From Cloacibacillus sp. An23 (GTDB taxonomy: Bacteria > Synergistota > Synergistia > Synergistales > Synergistaceae): 64,000 nucleotides of DNA. The position numbers and the translations under genes were made by a program. The stretch is taken from the NCBI RefSeq assembly GCF_002159945.1, contig NZ_NFJQ01000005.1, forward strand, positions 124,001 to 188,000, given 5' to 3'. Positions 58,387-64,000 of this stretch are shown in pieces. How positions within the stretch are numbered: position 1 is the stretch's first letter; every line of letters begins with the position of its first letter. The notes under the pieces are model-generated. The model searched no databases. It saw only the letters and a list, made by a program, of their open reading frames with translations, and had not been told where the DNA came from.

Positions 58387-59133
58387 CTAATCTTCTTCCG
58401 TCTCGCCGTCGGACTGCTGCATTCCAAGATATTCCTGCTGTATCGTCGGGTCGTTCAGAAGTTCCTCGCCGACGCCCTCGCGGGTAACCTGTCCCGTCTT
58501 GATGACGTAAGCGCGGTGTGCGACTTCCAACGCGAGGAATGCGTTCTGCTCGACTATCAATATAGTCTGTCCTCTTTCTTTATTAAGCTGCACTATTTTG
58601 TCGAAGAGTTCGTCGATTATGATAGGCGCCAGCCCCAGCGAAGGCTCGTCCATGCAGAGCAGCTTCGGCCGCGCCATCAGCGCGCGTCCTATGGCGAGCA
58701 TCTGCTGCTCGCCGCCGGACAACGTTCCGCCCTTTTGTTTGAGCCGTTCGCGCAGGCGCGGGAAGAGCGAAAGCACCTCTTCAAAATCTTTCTCGATAGC
58801 TTCTTTACCGTCTTTGCGGTTGAACATGCTCACCATAAGATTTTCTTTCACCGTAAGGTTGGGGAAGATCCTCCGTCCCTCGGGCACCAGCGAAATCCCC
58901 CTCGTGACGGTCTCATAAGAGGTCGAAGGAAGCTTTTCTCCGCAGAACGTTATGACGCCGGATTTGATTTCTTTATCCCCCGCTATGCTGCGCAGAAGCG
59001 TAGACTTCCCGGCTCCGTTGGCGCCGACCACGGAAACTATTTCCCCCTCGTCTATATGGATTGACACATCCTGCAAAGCGTGTATGCCGCCGTAATAGAC
59101 GTTGATGGAATCGACGTTGAGGAAATTGCTCAC
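58387..59133 (-). CDS. livF: Branched-chain amino acid-type ABC transporter ATPase LivF
   Basis: A 248-residue ATPase. VVGANGAGKSTLLRSIAG is Walker A, TLSGGEQQMLAIGRALMARP the ABC signature, and LLCMDEPSLGLAPIIIDE Walker B. QLNKERGQTILIVEQNAFLALE ends the core as in LivF. The GTG start overlaps the livG stop as GTGA with GGAGG 8 bases upstream. It powers import together with LivG, LivH and LivM. Confidence 0.93.
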   Translation of the reverse strand: MSNFLNVDSINVYYGGIHALQDVSIHIDEGEIVSVVGANGAGKSTLLRSIAGDKEIKSGVITFCGEKLPSTSYETVTRGISLVPEGRRIFPNLTVKENLMVSMFNRKDGKEAIEKDFEEVLSLFPRLRERLKQKGGTLSGGEQQMLAIGRALMARPKLLCMDEPSLGLAPIIIDELFDKIVQLNKERGQTILIVEQNAFLALEVAHRAYVIKTGQVTREGVGEELLNDPTIQQEYLGMQQSDGETEED

Positions 59134-59918
59134 ACTCTGCGCCTCCTTTCGCCGAGATAAGCTTTGATGACCTTAGGGTCTGTCTGGATTTCTTTAGGAG
59201 TGCCCTCGGAAAGAAGCTGGCCGAGATTCAAGACGTAAATCCTCGAACAAAGCCGCAGGACTATATCGATATGATGCTCTATCATAACGACCGTCAGGTT
59301 GAACATCTTGTAGATGCCTCTTAGAAGCTCCACAAGCTCCTGACATTCGTCGTTGTTCATTCCAGCCGCCGGCTCGTCGAGCAGCAGCAGCTTCGGCGAC
59401 GCGGCGAGCGCGCGCGCTATCTCGAGCCGCCTCTGTGAGCCGTACGGGAGCGTGCCCGCCTCTCTGTCCTTTTGGTCTGCAAGCCCGAGTATGGAGAGAT
59501 ATTCCAGCGCGCGCTCCTCCGTCTCGTGCTGCGTCTGTTTTACGACCGGCAGCCCCAGCATCGCCGACCAAATCGAATATTTCGGCGTGCTGTGCATCGG
59601 AATCGAGACGTTCTCAAGCACGGTCATTTTCGGGAAAAGCCTGATGTTCTGAAACGTTCTGCTAATTCCGTAATTTGCAATGACCGCCGGTTGTTTGCGT
59701 ACGAGGCTTTTACCGTCGAACTCTATCTCCCCGGCCGTCGGCTTGATGTAGCCGGTGATGGAGTTGAAGAACGTCGTCTTCCCCGCGCCGTTCGGGCCGA
59801 TAAGGCCGACGAACTCGCCTTGGTTTACGTGTACGCTGACATCCTCGATCGCATGAAGTCCGCCGAAAAATATGCTCATATGCCTGACGTCGAGCAGCGG
59901 AGTATTGTTGTTATCCAT
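59130..59918 (-). CDS. livG: Branched-chain amino acid-type ABC transporter ATPase LivG
   Basis: About 262 residues. FVGLIGPNGAGKTTFFNSITGYI is Walker A, GTLPYGSQRRLEIARALAASP the LivG-type signature, and LLLLDEPAAGMNNDECQELVELL Walker B. FQNIRLFPKMTVLENV is the Q-loop. The ATG at 59918 overlaps the end of livM; a GTG at 59930 is an alternative start. Normal length for the family. Confidence 0.93.
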   Translation of the reverse strand: MDNNNTPLLDVRHMSIFFGGLHAIEDVSVHVNQGEFVGLIGPNGAGKTTFFNSITGYIKPTAGEIEFDGKSLVRKQPAVIANYGISRTFQNIRLFPKMTVLENVSIPMHSTPKYSIWSAMLGLPVVKQTQHETEERALEYLSILGLADQKDREAGTLPYGSQRRLEIARALAASPKLLLLDEPAAGMNNDECQELVELLRGIYKMFNLTVVMIEHHIDIVLRLCSRIYVLNLGQLLSEGTPKEIQTDPKVIKAYLGERRRRV

Positions 59919-60783
59919 TCGTCTTCGCACCGCCCTTCCTCTTAAACAGACCGACGAACCATTTCCATGAAATCTCTTGATAGCCCATAAGCCCTTCGGG
60001 CTTGAACTGCATTATGAGCACGAAAGCCGCGCCGTAGAAGACGAGACGCCACAGCTGCAGGAAACGCAGCACTTCCGGCAGGACAACGAGAACGACGGCC
60101 GCGAGCATAGGGCCGGACAAACTTCCCATGCCGCCCAAGACGACGGAGGCGAGCAGGTCGTCGGACTTCGCTTCGGCGAACGTGGTCGGCGCGATATAGG
60201 TTGCGAAGAACGAGAAAAGTCCGCCCGAGATGCCGCCGTAGAAGGCGCTTATCATCAGCGATACGAGTTTCGTTTTCACGACGTTGACGCCGACCATCTC
60301 AGCGGCTAGCTCCTGCTGCTGGACGGCGACGCAGTTCTTGCCGTACTGCGATTTTAGGAAGTTCCTCATGAGGAAGACCATCAGGACGGTGATAGGCACT
60401 ACCACCCAAACGGTCGAGAGGCGGGGAATTTCAGAAATTCCGTGCGCCCCTTGGAAGACTGGGTAAATGTTCGAAATGCTGATGCGTATGACGGCGACGA
60501 AGCCGAGCATTACGATTGCGAATGCGTCGCCCGCCATTTTGTTGCGCAGGGCGGGGTATCCTATGATTACGCTGACCAACACGGCGCAGAGGCCTCCGCA
60601 TACGATTGCGAGAAGGAACGGAACGCCCAAGTGTTTAAAGAATATTACCGCCGCATATCCGCCGACTGCGAGGAAACCGGCGTGTCCGATTGAAAATATG
60701 CCGGTATAGCCTGTGAGCAGCACCAGCCCGGAAACGGCTATTATGTTGACGCAGGCGAATATTACAAGAGACATTATATACAT
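59911..60783 (-). CDS. livM: Branched-chain amino acid-type ABC permease LivM
   Basis: A 290-residue inner-membrane permease with about eight helices. SGLVLLTGYTGIFSIGHAGFLAVGGYAA is the LivM signature, and GISGGLFSFFATYIAPTTF with DLLASVVLGGMGSLSGPMLAAVV is the cytoplasmic coupling region. The GGGGG upstream of the ATG at 60783 is well placed. It pairs with LivH, whose gene ends upstream at 60802. Confidence 0.92.
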   Translation of the reverse strand: MYIMSLVIFACVNIIAVSGLVLLTGYTGIFSIGHAGFLAVGGYAAVIFFKHLGVPFLLAIVCGGLCAVLVSVIIGYPALRNKMAGDAFAIVMLGFVAVIRISISNIYPVFQGAHGISEIPRLSTVWVVVPITVLMVFLMRNFLKSQYGKNCVAVQQQELAAEMVGVNVVKTKLVSLMISAFYGGISGGLFSFFATYIAPTTFAEAKSDDLLASVVLGGMGSLSGPMLAAVVLVVLPEVLRFLQLWRLVFYGAAFVLIMQFKPEGLMGYQEISWKWFVGLFKRKGGAKTNG

Positions 60784-60801
60784 TTTGCCGTTCCCCCTTC
60801 C

Positions 60802-61689
60802 TTATAATTTGTCGCCGGTGTCGTTGCCTAGGATTCCATTAGGCAGGAAGATCAGCACGACGATAAGGACGCCGAACGAGAACAGGTCTCTGTATGACGA
60901 TGAGATGTAGCCTGAAATTATCGTCTCCAATATGCCCAAGATGAAGCCGCCGAGAACCGCTCCCGGAAGGCTTCCCAAGCCTCCTATGACGCTTGCGATG
61001 AAAGCCTTGCTGGATATTGCGCCGAGCGTCGGATAGACGGCATACTTCATGCCGGTAAAGGTGCCCGCTATCGCCGCGGTGATGCCCGATATGGCGAAAA
61101 CTATGAGAGAAATTCTATCGACGTTGATTCCCATCAGGCCGGCTGTATCTGTATCGTGCGCGCTCGCCCTAATTGCGATGCCATATTTAGTTTTATCGAT
61201 AAACACCCACAGGACGAGCAACGATATGAGAGAGACAAGAAGCGAGAAAATATCGAGCGCGCCCATACGTATTTTCCCCATAGCGAAGATACGGAACGGA
61301 AGGTCGCAGTTGAGGCTTCTCAGGTTGGCGCTCATCATGATGGTCATAAAGTTCTGAATCAAAATATTAACGCCCATCGCAGAAATCATTAGGAAGAGGC
61401 GCGAAGCTTTCATTTTTCGAAGAGATCTGTACGCGACGATTTCAGTAGCGACGGAGACGAGCACTCCGACGACGATGGCTCCGCACAGACCGGAGAGCAG
61501 CGAGGTCATGCCGAGTTCATGCACCATGAAATAAGCGCCGTAAGCCGCGCACATCATAATGGCGCCGAAGGCGAAATTCGTAAACTTAAAAATACTGTAT
61601 ATCAGCGCATATCCAACTGCAAGAAGGGCGTAGATTCCGCCTATTGAAAGGCCCGTTACAAGCTGTTGTATAAAAAGCGTTGTAGACAT
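60802..61689 (-). CDS. livH: Branched-chain amino acid-type ABC permease LivH
   Basis: A 295-residue permease with about eight helices. QLVTGLSIGGIYALLAVGYALIYSIFKFTNFAFG is the typical N-terminus, and SKAFIASVIGGLGSLPGAVLGGFILGILETI the C-terminal coupling loop. The hairpin at 61718-61745 separates it from the binding-protein gene upstream. The ribosome site is weak (GGAG 13 bases before the ATG), in keeping with lower expression than the binding protein. Confidence 0.92.
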   Translation of the reverse strand: MSTTLFIQQLVTGLSIGGIYALLAVGYALIYSIFKFTNFAFGAIMMCAAYGAYFMVHELGMTSLLSGLCGAIVVGVLVSVATEIVAYRSLRKMKASRLFLMISAMGVNILIQNFMTIMMSANLRSLNCDLPFRIFAMGKIRMGALDIFSLLVSLISLLVLWVFIDKTKYGIAIRASAHDTDTAGLMGINVDRISLIVFAISGITAAIAGTFTGMKYAVYPTLGAISSKAFIASVIGGLGSLPGAVLGGFILGILETIISGYISSSYRDLFSFGVLIVVLIFLPNGILGNDTGDKL

Positions 61690-61717
61690 AATTTGTACTC
61701 AACTCCGTTTGCGACGC

Positions 61718-61745
61718 GTGCGCGGCGGCGCGGGCCGCCGCGCAC
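61718..61745 (-). promoter_or_regulatory. Strong intergenic hairpin between binding protein and permease genes
   Basis: A perfect 12-bp stem GTGCGCGGCGGC (61718-61729) / GCCGCCGCGCAC (61734-61745) has a 4-base loop and no T-run on the minus strand. It follows the binding-protein stop by 45 bases. Such hairpins usually protect the 3' end of the upstream message from exonucleases, allowing more binding protein than permease. Confidence 0.7.
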
Positions 61746-61790
61746 GACATTGAAAATTTTATGCTTGGTGCGGCATAAACGGTTTTTTAG

Positions 61791-63008
61791 TTAGTTCTGA
61801 GGCTTAACCTTATCGAACAGAGTATATTTGCCGTCCTCTACCTTGAGTATCGTTACGCTTTTGTTGAGCGGATTGTGCGTAGCCGGGTCGATCGTAAAGG
61901 GTTCGGTGAAGAGCGGGACGTCTTTCGCCGTATCAAGAGCTTTTTTAAGGACTTCGCCGTCGAAGCTGTTCGTCTTATGTACAGCCCACTCAAGCAACTT
62001 TATGCCGTCAAGGCCGTAATAAGCGTAAATATTCGCTTTGTATCCTGTGCTCTTGTGCCTTTCGTCAAAAGCCTTCTTGTATTCGGCGTAGGCTGGTTCC
62101 TCGTCTATCATCGGCGTGGAGATATAGGCGCCTTCAACCTGCGGGCCGGCCGTTTCGAGAAGCTCAGGCGCATATACGCCGTCTGTGAACAAATAGGTGA
62201 ACTGGAGGCCGAGCTGCTCCGCCTGTTTCGCTATCAGCGTCGCGAACCTATATTCCGCCGCGGGGGCGAAGAGCACCGTCGCCCCGGTGCCGCCGATCGT
62301 CGAGAGCTGGGCACGGAATTCAACATCGCTCATCTGATAGGACTGGGCGCTTATCACTTCTCCGCCGAGGCGCTTATACTCGTCGGTAAAGAACTTGAGT
62401 ATGCCCTGTGCGTAAAGGTCTTCTACACCGGCTATCGTCGCCAGCTGCTTGATGCCGAGCTTGTTGTAGGCGAAGTCGGCCATAGCGGCTCCCTGATACG
62501 GGTCGGCAAACGAAACTCTGTACATGTACGGCTGGACTTTGCCGGTCTCTTCGCTGACGGTTATCTTCGCGTTCGTCGCGCCTATCGTTATGCACGGGGT
62601 CTTGCTCTCGTTGCAGAGCGTGATTATCGGAAGGGCGTATCGGCTGCCGGTCGGTCCCACGATCGCGATAACTTTGTCCTGCTGTATCATCTTGTTGACT
62701 GCGGTGACGGATTCCGTAAGCGCGTCGCGTCCAGCATCGTACGACACGAGTTCGACCTTTTTGCCGAGCCATCCGCCTTTCGCGTTGATCTCTTCAACGT
62801 AGTCCTCGATGGCCATTTTTGGCGGAATGTCCGTATATGCGCCCGGGCCGGTCAAGTTCGCCAAGAAGCCGATTTTGACGGTATCTCCGCTCCATCTGGC
62901 CGCCATGTCCGGGTCTTCGGCTGCGAAGGCTGGAGCGCAGAAAGCTGCGAAGCCCATCGCGGCCGCTGCAAATGCCGACGCGAAAGTTTTACTGCTCAAT
63001 TTCACCAT
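61791..63008 (-). CDS. LivK/LivJ-type periplasmic substrate-binding protein (copy 1)
   Basis: A 405-residue type I periplasmic binding protein with signal peptide TFASAFAAAAMGFAAFCAPAFAAED. The mature part opens with TVKIGFLANLTGPGAYTDIPPKMAIEDYV, followed by IAIVGPTGSRYALPIITLC and the inter-lobe region ITIGATNAKITVSEETGK. GGAGG lies 7 bases before the ATG. It is nearly identical over its C-terminal 300 residues to the copy beginning at 63082. The ligand could be an amino acid, peptide or carboxylate. Confidence 0.93.
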   Translation of the reverse strand: MVKLSSKTFASAFAAAAMGFAAFCAPAFAAEDPDMAARWSGDTVKIGFLANLTGPGAYTDIPPKMAIEDYVEEINAKGGWLGKKVELVSYDAGRDALTESVTAVNKMIQQDKVIAIVGPTGSRYALPIITLCNESKTPCITIGATNAKITVSEETGKVQPYMYRVSFADPYQGAAMADFAYNKLGIKQLATIAGVEDLYAQGILKFFTDEYKRLGGEVISAQSYQMSDVEFRAQLSTIGGTGATVLFAPAAEYRFATLIAKQAEQLGLQFTYLFTDGVYAPELLETAGPQVEGAYISTPMIDEEPAYAEYKKAFDERHKSTGYKANIYAYYGLDGIKLLEWAVHKTNSFDGEVLKKALDTAKDVPLFTEPFTIDPATHNPLNKSVTILKVEDGKYTLFDKVKPQN

Positions 63009-63081
63009 GACGTTACCTCCTTATATAATTTTCGTTTTTTTGCGAATTCATCTTAATGCTGCGTGAAAAACTGCCGTATTT

Positions 63082-64000
63082 TTAATTAGCGGGCTTTACT
63101 CTTTCAAACAGCGTGTATTTGCCGTCTTTTACCTGCAGTATCGTGACGCTCTTGTTGAGCGGGTCGTGCGTCTTGGGGTCGATCGTGAACGGTTCCGTAA
63201 AGAGTGGGACGTCCTTCGCGGACTCAAGAGCCTCTTTTATCTTCGTGCCGTCAAAGCTCTGGGCTTTGTTGACGGCCCATTCGAGCAGCATTATGCCGTC
63301 CATGCCGTAGTAGGCGTAGAGGTTCGCCTTGTATCCGGTGCTCTTGTGCTTTTCGTCGAAGGCTTTCTTGTATTCGGCGTAGGCGGGTTCTTCATCGATC
63401 ATCGGCGTAGAGATGTAGGCGCCTTCGATTTGCGGACCGGCAGTCTCAAGAAGCTCAGGAGCATATACGCCGTCTGTGAAGAGGTAGGTGAACTGGAGGC
63501 CGAGCTGCTCCGCCTGCTTCGCTATCAGCGTCGCAAATCTGTATTCCGCCGCGGGGGCGAAAAGCGCGTCCGCACCGCTGTCGCCTATCGCGGAAAGCTG
63601 GGCGCGGAACTCGACGTCGTTCATCTGATATGCCTGCGAGTTGACCACTTCGCCGCCGAGACGTTTAAATTCGTCGGTGAAGAATTTGAGAATGCCCTGC
63701 GCGTAGAGATCGTCAACGCCGGCTATTGTAGCGACTTTCCTAATTCCCAGCTTGTTGTATGCGAAGGTCGCCATCGCCGCTCCCTGATATGGGTCTACGA
63801 ACGATACGCGGAACATGTACGGCTGGACTTTGCCGGTCTCTTCGCTGACGGTTATTTTCGCGTTCGTCGCGCCTATCGTTATGCAGGGGGTCTTCGTTTC
63901 GTTGCACAGCGTTACGATGGGAAGCGCGAAGCGGCTGCCGGTCGGTCCTACGACGGCGATAACCTTATCCTGCTGGATCATTTTGTTGACGGCCGTTACG
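63082..64000 (-). CDS. LivK/LivJ-type periplasmic substrate-binding protein (copy 2, 5' end beyond window)
   Basis: The frame runs off the right edge; 305 C-terminal residues plus one base are present. They align along their full length with copy 1, at roughly 85 percent identity by eye. Differences include DFAYNKLGIKQLATIAGVED here as TFAYNKLGIRKVATIAGVDD. Changes scattered through both lobes could tune ligand choice. The 73-base spacer to copy 1 has no terminator, so both are likely co-transcribed. Signal peptide and start lie outside the window. Confidence 0.93.
   Translation of the reverse strand, partial: VTAVNKMIQQDKVIAVVGPTGSRFALPIVTLCNETKTPCITIGATNAKITVSEETGKVQPYMFRVSFVDPYQGAAMATFAYNKLGIRKVATIAGVDDLYAQGILKFFTDEFKRLGGEVVNSQAYQMNDVEFRAQLSAIGDSGADALFAPAAEYRFATLIAKQAEQLGLQFTYLFTDGVYAPELLETAGPQIEGAYISTPMIDEEPAYAEYKKAFDEKHKSTGYKANLYAYYGMDGIMLLEWAVNKAQSFDGTKIKEALESAKDVPLFTEPFTIDPKTHDPLNKSVTILQVKDGKYTLFERVKPAN

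Noticed and set aside
1-64000. tRNA, rRNA, CRISPR arrays, prophage or intact insertion sequences
   Set aside because: No transposase, integrase, direct-repeat array or tRNA-like TPsiC sequence was recognised by eye in any gene-free gap.

Overview
The window looks like chromosome of an LPS-bearing diderm that also carries many genes usually seen in Firmicutes: RNase Y with YmdB, a DivIVA protein, YybS (DUF2232) and a Na+/alanine symporter. The base composition is high in G+C. ADP-heptose synthesis, a type II secretion system, branched-chain amino-acid-type ABC uptake and hydroxyacid/peptide metabolism together suggest an amino-acid-fermenting member of the Synergistota (Synergistaceae-like). 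This placement is an inference from gene content and protein flavour, not a database result. No rRNA, tRNA, CRISPR array, prophage or intact insertion sequence was found.

Layout. 1-2153 (minus): ymdB (cut by the left edge) and rny. 2437-3795 (minus): AGCS symporter with its own promoter and terminator. 4309-11637 (minus): queD, folE2, an RlmI-type methyltransferase, a HAD phosphatase, an HlyD-like protein, YggS, DivIVA and recG, closely packed with several stop/start overlaps. 11695-14282 (minus): hldE and a fused gmhB-gmhA, giving most of ADP-heptose synthesis. 14441-15976 (plus): flavin reductase and galE, ended by a strong terminator. 16026-18901 (plus): a pair of perfect 26-bp inverted repeats lies directly upstream of a membrane-bound O-acyltransferase and its SGNH-like partner. 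18905-28874 (minus): LPS core/O-antigen cluster with seven glycosyltransferases, one predicted beta-propeller protein and an O-antigen ligase. One glycosyltransferase carries an in-frame (GACA)n repeat whose gain or loss of one unit immediately creates a stop codon. 29040-30569 (plus): an AlbA_2/Schlafen-type regulator.

30630-42578 (minus): a Wzy_C O-antigen ligase/oligosaccharyltransferase-like gene followed by a type II secretion cluster in the order J-K-L-M-N-C-I-D-E-F, without gspG. 42604-53217 (minus): housekeeping block secA, a secreted DUF3857-like protein, argS, a FtsB/DivIC-like gene, then rpsF-ssb-rpsR (with its own promoter, structured leader and terminator), yybS, rplI and dnaB. 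53869-64000 (minus): a presumed long operon of two near-identical periplasmic binding proteins, LivHMGF, an M20 dipeptidase, two D-2-hydroxyacid dehydrogenases and a GarR-like reductase, ended by a terminator. It appears to import and process an amino-acid-, peptide- or hydroxyacid-like substrate.

The most interesting points are the phase-variable glycosyltransferase, the possible invertible switch upstream of the acyltransferase pair, an orphan promoter-hairpin-terminator unit that may encode a small RNA (23063-23211), the secretion cluster lacking its major pseudopilin but adjoined by a possible glycosyl ligase, and the transporter-peptidase-dehydrogenase operon.
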